A stretch of 64,000 bases of DNA from CAISIP01 sp038326025 (GTDB taxonomy: Bacteria > Pseudomonadota > Gammaproteobacteria > Burkholderiales > Burkholderiaceae_C), in contig JBBQJP010000003.1 in NCBI GenBank assembly GCA_038326025.1, positions 67,462-131,461 on the forward strand, written 5' to 3'. The translations under genes were made by a program, and so were the position numbers. Positions 36,045-45,286 of this stretch are shown here, one piece after another. The notes below the pieces were generated by a model that ran no database searches, had not been told where the DNA came from, and worked only from the letters and a program-made list of their open reading frames with translations. How positions within the stretch are numbered: position 1 is the first letter of the stretch; every line of letters starts with the position of its first letter.

Positions 36045-37703
36045 TTGACGCACCTTCTCAATCTACTTGCCGCGATCGCCCTTCTGGTCTGGGGCACGCA
36101 ATTGGTCCGCACCGGAATCTTGCGGGTGTTTGGCGCCAACCTGCGCAACGTGCTGGCCAAAAGCGTCAGCAATCGATTCAAAGCGCTGATGTCCGGGCTG
36201 GGCGTTACCGCGCTGGTGCAGTCAAGCACGGCCACGGCACTGATCGTGGCGTCCTTCGTCGGTCAGGGACTGATGTCCTTGCCGGCGGCCCTCACCGTGA
36301 TGCTGGGCGCCGACGTCGGCACCAGCCTGATGGCCGTGGTGTTCTCGCGTGACCTGTCCTGGTTGTCGCCTCTTTTCATCCTCATTGGCGTGATCTTGTT
36401 CATTGCGCGGCAGTCGACCACGCTCGGGCGGGTCGGCCGCGTGCTGATCGGTCTGGGCCTGATGCTGCTGGCCCTGAGCCTGGTGTCGCAGTCGGCGACG
36501 GTGCTGACCAAGGCGCCGGCCGTGCAGGCGCTGCTGGCCTCGCTCACCAGCGACCTGCTGCTGGAGATCTTCGCCGGTGCGTTTCTGGCGGTGATGTGTT
36601 ACTCCAGCCTGGCCATGGTGCTGCTGACCGCAACGCTGGCCAGCACCGGCGTGATTCCGCTGGAGGTCGCGCTGGGCCTGGTGCTCGGGGCGAACCTGGG
36701 CAGTGGCTTGCTCGGGGTGCTGACGACACTGGGCACCAGCATCCAGACCCGCCAGGTGCCATTGGGCAACCTGGTGTTCAAGATCATCGGCATTGCGATT
36801 GCAGCGCCGTTCGTCGGCTTGTGGATCACCTTCCTGCAGGATTTCATCGACGACAAGGCGACGATAGTCGTGATGTACCACCTGTGCTTCAACGTCGGCG
36901 TGGCAACGCTCTTCATCAGCCTGACGCAGTTCGTGGCCCGCTGGGTCAAGGCCTTGCTGCCGCAACCCGAGCGCAGCACCGTTGCGGGCCGCCAGCGCCA
37001 TCTGGACGCCACGGCGCTGTCTACGCCGTCGCTGGCCATCTCCTGCGCCGTGCGCGAGGCCATGCACCAGGCCGACGTGGTCGAAACCATGCTGACCGGC
37101 GTGATGCAGGTGATCAGCCAAAACGACAGCAAGTTGTCGATGGAGTTGCGCAAGATGGACGACACGGTCGACGAGTTGTACACCGACATCAAGTACTACC
37201 TGACCAAGATGTCGCGCGAGGCGCTGAGCGATGAAGAGGGTCGACGCTGGACCGACATCATCAGCTTCACCATCAACATGGAGCAGATCGGCGACATCGT
37301 CGAGCGCGTATTGCTCGACATTGAAGACAAAAAGATCAGCAAGGGCCGCGAGTTCTCTCAAGCTGGTGTAGCGGAAATCGCCGACCTGCACAAGCGTCTG
37401 ATCGAGAACCTGCGCCTGGGAATGAGCGTGTTCCTGCACGGCAACGTGCGCGACGCGCAGAAATTGCTGGAAGAGAAAACCCGCTTTCGCGACCTTGAAC
37501 TGCGTTACGCGTCAACCCACCTCAATCGTCTGGCGGTCAATACGTTGCAAAGCGTCGAGACCAGTTCTCTGCACCTGGACCTGATCAGCGATCTCAAGCG
37601 CATCAACTCGCATATCTGCTCGATCGCCTACCCGATCCTGGACTCGGCCGGCGCATTGGCTCCGAGCCGGCTCAGGCAATCGGTGCTCGACGCCGAGAGC
37701 TGA
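36045..37703 (+). CDS. Na/Pi cotransporter family protein with PhoU-like domain
   Basis: Sodium-dependent phosphate uptake or export protein, 552 residues. Two inverted Na_Pi_cotrans repeats are visible by the QSSTATALIVASFVG and SLAMVLLTATLASTG segments and matching TVMLGADVGTSLMAV and LVLGANLGSGLLGVL segments. A cytoplasmic PhoU-like helical domain (about 340-540) follows. The start is TTG at 36045, 12 bp after lspA, and GAGGACCGCC precedes it; no ATG is available before well inside helix 1. Likely cotranscribed with lspA. Substrate inferred from family only. Confidence 0.9.
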   Translation: MTHLLNLLAAIALLVWGTQLVRTGILRVFGANLRNVLAKSVSNRFKALMSGLGVTALVQSSTATALIVASFVGQGLMSLPAALTVMLGADVGTSLMAVVFSRDLSWLSPLFILIGVILFIARQSTTLGRVGRVLIGLGLMLLALSLVSQSATVLTKAPAVQALLASLTSDLLLEIFAGAFLAVMCYSSLAMVLLTATLASTGVIPLEVALGLVLGANLGSGLLGVLTTLGTSIQTRQVPLGNLVFKIIGIAIAAPFVGLWITFLQDFIDDKATIVVMYHLCFNVGVATLFISLTQFVARWVKALLPQPERSTVAGRQRHLDATALSTPSLAISCAVREAMHQADVVETMLTGVMQVISQNDSKLSMELRKMDDTVDELYTDIKYYLTKMSREALSDEEGRRWTDIISFTINMEQIGDIVERVLLDIEDKKISKGREFSQAGVAEIADLHKRLIENLRLGMSVFLHGNVRDAQKLLEEKTRFRDLELRYASTHLNRLAVNTLQSVETSSLHLDLISDLKRINSHICSIAYPILDSAGALAPSRLRQSVLDAES

Positions 37704-37707
37704 ACAA

Positions 37708-37727
37708 CCCGACCCCGCGGGGTCGGG
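37708..37727. terminator. Palindromic stem between convergent genes
   Basis: CCCGACCCCG and CGGGGTCGGG form a perfect 10-bp inverted repeat immediately after the Na/Pi gene and 10 bp from the convergent oxidoreductase stop. It lacks a T-tract on either strand, so termination would have to be inefficient or Rho-assisted. Confidence 0.5.
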
Positions 37728-37736
37728 CAGACAGGC

Positions 37737-38732
37737 TTACAAGGTCAGGATCGAACAGCCCGTGGTCTTGCGTGCCTCCAGGTCCCGATGCGCCTGCTGC
37801 ACCTCGCCAAGCGGGTAGCGCTGATCGATCCTGATCTTCACGTCACCACCCACCACCGCCGCGAACAGGTCATCGGCCATCGTCTGCGTGGTTTCGCGCG
37901 TGGCGATGTGTGTGAACAAGGTCTGACGCGTCACGTACAGCGAGCCCTTGGCGCCCAGAATGCCGGGGGCAAACGGCGCCACCGCACCCGATGCATTGCC
38001 AAAACTGGCCATCAGACCAAACGGCGACAGGCAGTCGAGCGACTTCTCCCAGGTGTCCTTGCCCACCGAGTCATAAACCACCTTGACGCCCTTGCCGCCG
38101 GTGATTTCCTTGACCCGGGCCAGAAAATCGTCGCTGGCGTAGTTGATGACGTGGGCCGCACCATGCTCCTTGGCCAGCGCGCACTTGGCATCCGAGCCGG
38201 CCGTGCCGATCAGCTTGAGTCCCATGGCCTTGGCCCACTGGCAGGCTATCAGACCAACCCCGCCGGCCGCCGCATGGAACAACACATGGTCGCCTGGTTG
38301 AAGGCCGCCTTGTGGCTGGGTCCGTTTGAGCAGGTACTGGGCCGTCAGGCCCTTGAGCATCATGGCCGCACCGGTCTCGAACGAAATCGCATCGGGCAAC
38401 ACACAGACCGTCTTGGCCGGCATGACGCGGGCCTCGCTGTAGCTTCCCGGAGGGTTGCTGGCATAAGCCACCCGGTCACCGACCGTCAGATGCATGACGC
38501 CGTCACCGACAGCCTCCACCACACCCGAGGCTTCCATGCCCAGGCGCAGCGGCATGGGAAAAGGATACAGGCCCGAACGCTGGTAGACATCGATGAAGTT
38601 CAATCCGATTGCCTTGTGGCGAATGCGGATTTCGCCCGGGCCCGGGTCGCCCACTTCCACGGTGACGGATTTGAGCTGCTCGGGCCCTCCGGTCTGGTCG
38701 ATTTGAATGGCTTTGACGGAAATAGTCGGCAT
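37737..38732 (-). CDS. NADPH:quinone oxidoreductase (zeta-crystallin-like, MDR family)
   Basis: Zinc-free medium-chain reductase reducing quinones with NADPH, 331 residues. N-terminal PTISVKAIQIDQTGGPEQL, the QOR signature stretch GVGLIACQWAKAMGLKLIGTAGS (Rossmann AAAGGVG motif in HAAAGGVG), then YDSVGKDTWEKSLDCLSP and a terminal TTGCSILTL. Met at 38732 starts the conserved domain; the longer frame to 39140 covers the divergent SH3 gene and is not credible. It is convergent with the Na/Pi gene. Confidence 0.92.
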   Translation of the reverse strand: MPTISVKAIQIDQTGGPEQLKSVTVEVGDPGPGEIRIRHKAIGLNFIDVYQRSGLYPFPMPLRLGMEASGVVEAVGDGVMHLTVGDRVAYASNPPGSYSEARVMPAKTVCVLPDAISFETGAAMMLKGLTAQYLLKRTQPQGGLQPGDHVLFHAAAGGVGLIACQWAKAMGLKLIGTAGSDAKCALAKEHGAAHVINYASDDFLARVKEITGGKGVKVVYDSVGKDTWEKSLDCLSPFGLMASFGNASGAVAPFAPGILGAKGSLYVTRQTLFTHIATRETTQTMADDLFAAVVGGDVKIRIDQRYPLGEVQQAHRDLEARKTTGCSILTL

Positions 38733-38842
38733 ATGGGTGCTCTCCAGGGGACAGGTTGGACTAGGCAGGACCCGACATGGTGCCAGAACTTGTATTGGAA
38801 GGTAATATCGCGGGAAAATCGGTTGACGGCGGGAGATTGAAG

Positions 38843-39330
38843 ATGCAGACGCGAATTGGCAAATCGTTGTTGGCTGCCGGGCTTTCCATCGTGACCTGCC
38901 TGGGGCGCAAGCACAGACTCCTGTCCCTGCGGCCAATAGCCTGATCGTCAAGCGCGCCACCCAACTGCGCGAGTCGCCGTCCGAAGCGGCACCCGGACTG
39001 GCCGCGCTGGCGCCGCAAACGACGGTCACCCGGATGCAGGCCCGTCGCGGGCCCTGGATTGAAGTGCGATCGGCACAAGGTGTCACCGGCTGGGTGCACA
39101 TGTTCGATGTCGGCACCACGCCAGTGGCACAAGGCGGCAATTTCGCAACCGGTGCACTGCGTGGCCTGACCGGGCTGTTCGGCGGCGGCGCTCAGGTCCT
39201 TGAGCGATCGGACAACGTAGCGCCAAGTTCCCGGTGCAGTCGGCGCATCAGCGACCAGACAATCAAGGCCACGAACGGAATGGCCACCGCAGCACTGCTC
39301 TCGGCGCTGAACGGCCAGCCCAGAGTGTGA
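38843..39330 (+). pseudogene. SH3-domain secreted protein, frameshifted and possibly truncated
   Basis: A start at 38843 behind GGGAG opens a signal-peptide-like sequence (MQTRIGKSLLAAGLSIVTCL). The frame breaks at GGGG (38902-38905): one more G would give AQAQTPVPAANSLIVKRATQ, completing the cleavage site and continuing into a bacterial SH3 domain (TQLRESPSEAAPG, then TVTRMQARRGPWIEVRSAQGVTGWVHMFDV). As given, the start frame stops at 38942. The SH3 frame ends at 39330 after GALRGLTGLFGGG and then overlaps the C-terminus of DUF3422 (39192-39330) antisense. I expected a longer conserved tail, so truncation is possible. Either a pseudogene or an assembly error in a G run. Confidence 0.75.
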
Positions 39331-40505
39331 CCTGCCTTGGCGACATAACTGATCAGTCCCACGATGTAATAGGTGATCGCCGCCACCGACAGGCCTTCAA
39401 CCGTCGACTGCAGCTTGAGCTGCATCGCCTGACGCTGGTTCATCGCGGTGAGCAGGTCCTGGCTGCTTTGCTGCTGTTCGATTTCGACCCGCGTGCGCAG
39501 CAGGTTGCTGATGCGCGAGACGCGTTGCGACAAGGCGTCCTGCCGCCTTGCCGCCCATTCACAGGTACTGCGCGCCGGGCTCAAGCGCCGATCCATGAAC
39601 TCCCGCATCGTCTGCATGCCACCCAGACGTGACTCGGCAATGTCCTCGATGCGCTTGTCCACCAATTCGAAATAGGCCGCACTGGCCGACAGGCGCGAAT
39701 GGGTTTTTGCATGCTGGCTCTCGATCTGACCGGCCAGGCGCGTCAGACGGTTCAGCAGCGCAGGCTCGTCGTCGCGTGTCGCCGTGCGGATCGATTCGGC
39801 CAACTCCGCCAGTTCACGCTCGGCCGTGGCCAATACGGCCGACACATCGCGTGCAGCCGGCAATCCTAGCAAGGCGGCCATGCGATAGGTTTCAATCTCC
39901 AGCAGGCGCTGCACCAGCCGCCCCAGGCGGCGCGGGGCGATATCGTCGGTCAGCAGCAACATGCGCGAAAATCCGTCGGCATGCAACGCGAAATCGGTGT
40001 ACAGGCTGGCCCGCCCCTCTGCCACGGTGGACGCCACCACCGTTTCTTCCTGCAGCATCGTACGCACCAGCTTGTCCACCGGCTGACCGTCCGACGCTGC
40101 GATCCACAGATGAAGGCTGGCCAGGTTGCTGCCAGGCAAGGCCGCCAGCCAGTCACGCGGCACCACTTCGATGGCCGTCTGCAGCGCGCGGCCATCGAGC
40201 TCGGCGGCCGGCTGGATCATCACGAAGGTCCAGGTGACAAATTCGGTATGCAACTCCCAGCGGATGCGAAAAGCACCCACGTCCAGGCGCAGGTGCGTGG
40301 CGTTGGCATCAGGCAGCGGCAGATGGTGGTCGCGCAACAAGGTGGCCAGGTGCTCCCGACTGGCCAGACGCTGCGGCGCGTCACACAACATCACCACGCG
40401 CGAGACAACCTGCGGCGCTTGCATGGCCTCGGGCGGGCGGGCATGGACTTCGTTGTGCAGCGACAGGCGCAGCGGATGTTGGGGCAGTGGCGAGGTGTGT
40501 TGCAT
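39192..40505 (-). CDS. DUF3422 family membrane protein
   Basis: 437 residues, function unknown. Conserved N-terminal HPLRLSLHNEVHARPPEAM, central EVVPRDWLAALPGSNLASLHLW, GFSRMLLLTDDIAPRRLGRLVQRLLEIETYRMAALLG, and a long coiled region (about 220-370) ending in two transmembrane helices at 383-402 and 410-428. This is the complete DUF3422 architecture. ATG 40505 (MQHTSPL) is used; the extra 19 residues of the open frame upstream are not conserved. Its stop lies inside the antisense SH3 remnant. The last residues (LSDRSRT) could be read-in sequence. Confidence 0.88.
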   Translation of the reverse strand: MQHTSPLPQHPLRLSLHNEVHARPPEAMQAPQVVSRVVMLCDAPQRLASREHLATLLRDHHLPLPDANATHLRLDVGAFRIRWELHTEFVTWTFVMIQPAAELDGRALQTAIEVVPRDWLAALPGSNLASLHLWIAASDGQPVDKLVRTMLQEETVVASTVAEGRASLYTDFALHADGFSRMLLLTDDIAPRRLGRLVQRLLEIETYRMAALLGLPAARDVSAVLATAERELAELAESIRTATRDDEPALLNRLTRLAGQIESQHAKTHSRLSASAAYFELVDKRIEDIAESRLGGMQTMREFMDRRLSPARSTCEWAARRQDALSQRVSRISNLLRTRVEIEQQQSSQDLLTAMNQRQAMQLKLQSTVEGLSVAAITYYIVGLISYVAKAGHTLGWPFSAESSAAVAIPFVALIVWSLMRRLHRELGATLSDRSRT

Positions 40506-40547
40506 GGCGGATCCTGGAGGGCCATTATGGGGGCACGCGGACACCCC

Positions 40548-40577
40548 AAAAACGAACGGCACCCGAAGGTGCCGTTC
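40548..40577 (-). terminator. Intrinsic terminator of tctB-tctA
   Basis: On the minus strand GAACGGCACC pairs with GGTGCCGTTC around a TTCG tetraloop (40554-40577) and is followed by TTTTT (40548-40552), about 28 bp beyond the tctA stop. Confidence 0.92.
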
Positions 40578-40604
40578 AGCAGAAACAATGGGAAACGTGT
40601 CAGG

Positions 40605-42116
40605 TCATTCCTCGACAAAAGCCTCTTCGCGCTTCTTCTTGACCGATGGCAGCAGCACGATGACCAGCAGCAAAGCCGCCACCGCCAACAGGCTGGCCGA
40701 CAGGCCACGGGTCACGAATACGCTCCAGTCACCGCGCGAGAGCAGCAAGGCACGGCGCAGGTTTTCTTCCATCATCGGGCCGAGCACATAACCGAGCAGC
40801 AATGGCGCCGGCTCAATGCCCAGCTTGATGAAGCTGTAACCGATGACGCCGAAGATGGCCACCATCCAGATATCGAAGGTGTTGTTGTTGGTCGAATACA
40901 CACCAATCGCGCAGAACAACACGATGGCCGGGAACAACCAGCGATACGGCACGGTCAGCAGCTTGATCCAGATACCGATCAACGGCAGGTTCAGGACGAT
41001 CAGCATCGCGTTGCCGATCCACATCGAGGCGATCAGGCCCCAGAACAGTTCCGGGTTGCTGGTCATGACCTGCGGGCCGGGCTGGATGTTGTGGATGGTC
41101 ATGGCGCCAACCATCAGCGCCATCACGGCGTTGGGCGGAATACCGAGTGTCAGCAGCGGGATGAAGGATGTCTGCGAAGCAGCGTTATTGGCCGACTCAG
41201 GACCGGCCACGCCACGGATGTTGCCCTTGCCGAACGGTACTTCACCAGGACGCATGCGCGCCTTCTTCTCGATCGTGTAGGCGGCAAACGCCGACATCGT
41301 GGCGCCACCACCGGGCAGGATACCCAGTGCAGAACCCAGCAGCGTACCGCGCAGCACGGCTGGAATCATGTTGCGGAAATCCTCCTTGGTCGGCATCAGG
41401 CCCTTGACCTCGGCCGCAAACACCTGACGTTCACTTTCGTGTTTGCCCAGGTTGCTGATGATCTCGCCATAACCGAACACACCCATACCGATGACGATGA
41501 AACCGATGCCGTCGGTTAGTTCCGGAATGTCGAAGCTGAAACGCGCCACACCGGAGTTCACGTCAGTGCCGACCAGACCCATCAGCAGACCCATCAGGAT
41601 CATGCCGACGGCCTTGAGGATCGAGCCCGAGGCCAGAACAATAGCGCCGATCAGGCCGAGAATCATCAGCGAAAAGTATTCGGCCGGGCCGAACTTGAAT
41701 GCCACCTCAGTCAGTGGCACCGCAAAAGCCGCAAGCACCAGGGTACCGACACAACCGGCGAAGAACGAGCCCAGGCCGGCCGCGGCCAGTGCAGGACCCG
41801 CCCTGCCCTGTCTTGCCATCTGGTAACCGTCAATCACCGTGACGACGGACGACGCCTCTCCGGGCAGGTTGACCAGAATGGCCGTGGTGGAGCCGCCGTA
41901 CTGGGCACCGTAATAGATGCCGGCCAGCATGATCAGTGCGGACACCGGTGGCAGCGCATACGTGGCTGGCAGCAACATGGCGATCGTCGCCAATGGGCCG
42001 ATGCCGGGAAGGACGCCGATCAGCGTGCCCAACAGGCAACCGACAAACGCGTACAGCAGGTTGATAGGCGTGAACGCGACGCCAAAACCGATTGAAAGAT
42101 GCTCGAACAGTTCCAT
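40605..42116 (-). CDS. tctA: Tripartite tricarboxylate transporter permease TctA
   Basis: Large membrane permease (503 residues, about 10-12 helices) of a Na+-driven binding-protein-dependent carboxylate importer. TctA hallmarks include LLYAFVGCLLGTLIGVLPGIGPLATIAMLLP, then YYGAQYGGSTTAILVNLPGEASSVVT and GPQVMTSNPELFWGLIASMWIGN. The start is ATG 42116 with GGGG eight bases upstream. It follows tctB by 10 bp. The periplasmic TctC/Bug receptor is missing nearby; in beta-proteobacteria it is often encoded elsewhere. Confidence 0.94.
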   Translation of the reverse strand: MELFEHLSIGFGVAFTPINLLYAFVGCLLGTLIGVLPGIGPLATIAMLLPATYALPPVSALIMLAGIYYGAQYGGSTTAILVNLPGEASSVVTVIDGYQMARQGRAGPALAAAGLGSFFAGCVGTLVLAAFAVPLTEVAFKFGPAEYFSLMILGLIGAIVLASGSILKAVGMILMGLLMGLVGTDVNSGVARFSFDIPELTDGIGFIVIGMGVFGYGEIISNLGKHESERQVFAAEVKGLMPTKEDFRNMIPAVLRGTLLGSALGILPGGGATMSAFAAYTIEKKARMRPGEVPFGKGNIRGVAGPESANNAASQTSFIPLLTLGIPPNAVMALMVGAMTIHNIQPGPQVMTSNPELFWGLIASMWIGNAMLIVLNLPLIGIWIKLLTVPYRWLFPAIVLFCAIGVYSTNNNTFDIWMVAIFGVIGYSFIKLGIEPAPLLLGYVLGPMMEENLRRALLLSRGDWSVFVTRGLSASLLAVAALLLVIVLLPSVKKKREEAFVEE

Positions 42117-42126
42117 GATTTTCCCC

Positions 42127-42615
42127 TTATCCGGCAATGAAGGCGGGCCACGCCGGGAACTGCAGCTTGAGCGCCACGATAAAGGTCAGATAGCAGGCGA
42201 CCGCCAGGATGATCGCCACAATGAGGACCTCCTTGAACTTGAACTCGTCGCCCGCAAGTGCCGCAATGAAGGTCAGCGCGATGATGGCCGCGATCAGGCC
42301 CATGTACGGCAGACCGATACTCGGCAGACCACCGAGCATGACGCCGAAGATCAGGTTGGACAGGATGATGAAAAACAGGGGTTTCCAGGCAATCTTGCCG
42401 ATGCGCTCGCCGTCCTCCGTCTCGACTGTCATCGCCGCGAACGTCACGGCGATGCCGACGATGGCCATCAGGATGCCGAGCAACAACGGGAAATATCCCG
42501 GCCCCATGCGGGCAGCATCGCCCACCTTGTAGTTGGTCGCGCCCCAGGCAAACGCGACACCTACCACTATGAACAGAAGGCCCGAGAAAAAGTCCTTCTG
42601 GCTTTTGATTCGCAT
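42127..42615 (-). CDS. Tripartite tricarboxylate transporter TctB family protein
   Basis: Small four-helix membrane subunit (162 residues) that partners TctA. MRIKSQKDFFSGLLFIVVGV at the start, GPGYFPLLLGILMAIVGIAV and the terminal YLTFIVALKLQFPAWPAF are typical of the DUF1468/TctB family. ATG 42615 is preceded by GAGGAGA. A longer frame upstream (to 42687) lacks conservation. Confidence 0.9.
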   Translation of the reverse strand: MRIKSQKDFFSGLLFIVVGVAFAWGATNYKVGDAARMGPGYFPLLLGILMAIVGIAVTFAAMTVETEDGERIGKIAWKPLFFIILSNLIFGVMLGGLPSIGLPYMGLIAAIIALTFIAALAGDEFKFKEVLIVAIILAVACYLTFIVALKLQFPAWPAFIAG

Positions 42616-42734
42616 AAACAGTCTCCTCGTCAATTGGTCTGGCGGGATTGTGCTCGCGGATCGCGGCCTCTTGCATGTGGATACCACCTACTGGGCATCC
42701 GGCGCAGCATTGGCCGGTTATGCGGCCGCAGAAA

Positions 42735-44525
42735 CTAGGACAGCGGCGGTGTAGCCACCATTACCTCAGGCATGGTCGTCGTGCCCTTGGCGACCTGCAG
42801 TGCACCGGCAAGCCGCATCGGGCGCATGCCGTCCAGCACCGCCTGGCGGCGTAAGGCGTCGATGCTGGGCTCGCGCGTCACCGTGGCTTTGAAAGCTTCG
42901 GTGACGACCAGCAGTTCATACAGACCGGTACGGCCGCGAAAGCCGGTCATGCGACATTCCACGCAACCAACCGGCTTGTACGGCCGATACGCGCCATTGA
43001 TCTGCCAGGGCTTGACGAACTCGGTCAGGTCGTCCCGGTTTGATGCTGAATCCCGTACCCGACACTTGTCGCACAAGGTCCGTACCAGGCGCTGCGCCAG
43101 CACACCGAGCAAGGTCGCATTGATCAGGTAGGCGGGAATGCCGAGCTCGAGCAGGCGGCTTACCGCCGACGGTGCGTCGTTGGTATGCAGCGTGGAGAAA
43201 ACCAGGTGACCGGTCAACGCGGCCTGCACCGCCATTTCGGCCGTCTGCAGATCTCGGATCTCGCCCACCATGATGATGTCCGGGTCCTGGCGCATCAGCG
43301 CGCGCAGGCCTTCGGTGAAACTGAAATCGAGCTGCGGCTGCACCTGGGTCTGGTTGAACGACGGCTCGATCATCTCGATCGGGTCTTCGACGGTGCTCAC
43401 GTTGACCTCTTCGGTGGCGACCCGCTTGAGGGTGGAATAAAGCGTTGTCGTCTTGCCCGAACCGGTCGGCCCGGTGACCAGGATGATGCCGTGCGGCTGC
43501 TTGACCAGCGCCTCCCAGCGCTGCGCATCATGTTCGGCAAAACCAAGTGCATCGAGGTTCTTGACCGCGTTATCCGGGTCAAAGATGCGCATCACCATCT
43601 TCTCGCCGAAGGCGGTGGGCAGGGTCGAGATCCGCATCTCGATCTCTTCGCCGCGCGGGTTGCGGGTTTTTATGCGCCCATCCTGCGGCCTGCGCTTTTC
43701 GACCACGTCCATGCGCCCGAGCAGCTTGATGCGCGCCGTCATGGCGTTGAGAACACCCATCGGCATCTGGTAGACCGGATGCAGCACACCGTCGATACGA
43801 AACCGGATCACGCCCTGCTCGCGCCGCGGCTCCAGATGGATGTCACTGGCACGCTGGTCGAATGCGTATTGCCACAACCAGTCGACCACCTGCACGACGC
43901 CCTGGTCGTTGGCATCGAGTTGCTTGCTGGTCTTGCCCAGCTCGACCAGCTGCTCGAAACTGGCTCCGGCATTGGCGCCACCGGCCTTCATCGCAGCGCG
44001 CACCGACTTGGCCAGCGCATAGAACTCGGCGGTGTAGCGGGCGATCTCCTGCGGGCTGGCCACGACACGGCGCACGCTGCGCCGCGCCTGGCGCTCTACC
44101 TCCGACACCCAGTCGGTGATGAAAGGCTCGGAGGTGGCAACCACCAGTTCGGTCGGCGTGACCTGCACCGGCAACACCTTGTGGCGTTCGGCATACGGCG
44201 CACTCATCGCATCGGCGACCTTGCCCACGTCAACCTTGAGTGGGTCGATACGGATATAGCCCAGATTGGCACGCCCCGCCAGCCACTGGGTCAACATCTC
44301 AATATCCAGCGGCCGCTCGTCCGATGCCCGGCGCATCGACACACTGGCCAGCCGCACCAGCGGATGCTGCGCACTCTCGCCCTGCGAACAACGGGCAATG
44401 GTCCGCGTCGCTTCGTCCTCTGCGATAACTGCGTCCTCACGCAGCCATTCGACCAGGCGACGCCAGTCCAGCGGCCCCTCCATCGGTGCGGCAGCCTGCA
44501 CCTTGGCTTTGGTAGAAACCGTCAT
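42735..44525 (-). CDS. GspE/PilB-type secretion ATPase
   Basis: 596-residue hexameric ATPase of the T2SS/type IV pilus class. N-terminal N1E-like domain (residues 60-200), N2 region (ASDIHLEPRREQGVIRFRIDGVLH), Walker A GPTGSGKTT, Asp box RQDPDIIMVGEIRD (Walker B), His box LTGHLVFSTLHTND, and a C-terminal tetracysteine zinc site (CDKC..CVEC). All catalytic elements are intact. The start ATG 44525 overlaps the stop of the upstream methyltransferase-like gene (ATGA). No other pilus or secretion gene lies within the window, so it is an orphan whose partner system must be elsewhere. Confidence 0.9.
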   Translation of the reverse strand: MTVSTKAKVQAAAPMEGPLDWRRLVEWLREDAVIAEDEATRTIARCSQGESAQHPLVRLASVSMRRASDERPLDIEMLTQWLAGRANLGYIRIDPLKVDVGKVADAMSAPYAERHKVLPVQVTPTELVVATSEPFITDWVSEVERQARRSVRRVVASPQEIARYTAEFYALAKSVRAAMKAGGANAGASFEQLVELGKTSKQLDANDQGVVQVVDWLWQYAFDQRASDIHLEPRREQGVIRFRIDGVLHPVYQMPMGVLNAMTARIKLLGRMDVVEKRRPQDGRIKTRNPRGEEIEMRISTLPTAFGEKMVMRIFDPDNAVKNLDALGFAEHDAQRWEALVKQPHGIILVTGPTGSGKTTTLYSTLKRVATEEVNVSTVEDPIEMIEPSFNQTQVQPQLDFSFTEGLRALMRQDPDIIMVGEIRDLQTAEMAVQAALTGHLVFSTLHTNDAPSAVSRLLELGIPAYLINATLLGVLAQRLVRTLCDKCRVRDSASNRDDLTEFVKPWQINGAYRPYKPVGCVECRMTGFRGRTGLYELLVVTEAFKATVTREPSIDALRRQAVLDGMRPMRLAGALQVAKGTTTMPEVMVATPPLS

Positions 44526-45280
44526 GAGACCAGCGGCTTGAGCACCCGCACCCATTGGGCCGCAGGCAGACCCCAGCGGTTCTCGATATCTTCGGCCCGA
44601 TCCACCAGAGCGGCACGCTTGGGACGGGTCGCCGTCCTTTGGGCCAGCACCACGGTATTGCCCTCGCGCGTGGCCTTGAACGGCCACACCGCATCGCGAC
44701 CGAACACTGCAGCGATCTTCTCGACGCTGCTGTCGTAACTCGACGCCCGACCGAACAGGTTGACGGTGAGGCAGCCATCCTCGGTCAGTAGCCGGCGGCA
44801 GTCGGTGTAGAAGGCTTTGCTGTCGAGCACTGGTGCAGCCGCGTCATGGTCGTAAAGGTCTATCTGCAGGGCATCGACCGTTCCCCACCATTTTGGATCG
44901 CGGATTTCGCGCGCCGCATCGGCCAGGATGACCTGCATACGCGCGTTGTCTGCTGGCAATTTGAACCAGCCGCGGCAGGCCACCAGCACCTTGGGATTGA
45001 TCTCGACCGCGACCGTACGCATGCGCAGCACTTTGTGGCAGAACTTGGTCAGAGAGCCGGCGCCCAGGCCAAGCTGCATGGCCTGGCGCCCGGGCACACT
45101 GGCCGGCTCGACAAACAGCAACCAGGCCATCATGCGCTGGATGTACTGGTGCACCAGCACCTGCGGGGCGTCGATCGACATCGAACCCTGGATCCAGATC
45201 GAATCGAGGTGCAGATGCCGTATCGGTCCTTCATCGGAAAAATGGACGTCGGTGTGGGAAGCGTGATCGGTCAATGCCAT
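44522..45280 (-). CDS. Spermidine-synthase-like (SpeE-fold) methyltransferase-type protein
   Basis: 252 residues with the Rossmann fold of polyamine aminopropyltransferases. LGLGAGSLTKFCHKVL sits where SpeE has its GGGDGG loop, followed by VAVEINPKVL and LADAARE. The catalytic stretch (D..[FIL]DSTDP in SpeE) reads ALQIDLYDHDA, so the putrescine-binding residues are not clearly kept. I therefore call it SpeE-like, not spermidine synthase. It is translationally coupled to the downstream GspE-type ATPase (4-bp overlap), and is 6 bp from tatD. Confidence 0.8.
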   Translation of the reverse strand: MALTDHASHTDVHFSDEGPIRHLHLDSIWIQGSMSIDAPQVLVHQYIQRMMAWLLFVEPASVPGRQAMQLGLGAGSLTKFCHKVLRMRTVAVEINPKVLVACRGWFKLPADNARMQVILADAAREIRDPKWWGTVDALQIDLYDHDAAAPVLDSKAFYTDCRRLLTEDGCLTVNLFGRASSYDSSVEKIAAVFGRDAVWPFKATREGNTVVLAQRTATRPKRAALVDRAEDIENRWGLPAAQWVRVLKPLVS

Positions 45281-45286
45281 GGCGCG

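Noticed and set aside
36222..37439. A Gln/His-rich 405-codon open frame antisense to the Na/Pi cotransporter
   Set aside because: Gln/His richness comes from reading Leu/Val-rich membrane codons on the other strand.
37708..37727. Perfect palindrome as a transposon end or att site
   Set aside because: Single copy, between convergent genes, no duplication; a terminator-like role is simpler.
44522..45280. True spermidine synthase (speE)
   Set aside because: The substrate-binding and catalytic motifs are not clearly retained, so only the fold is assigned.
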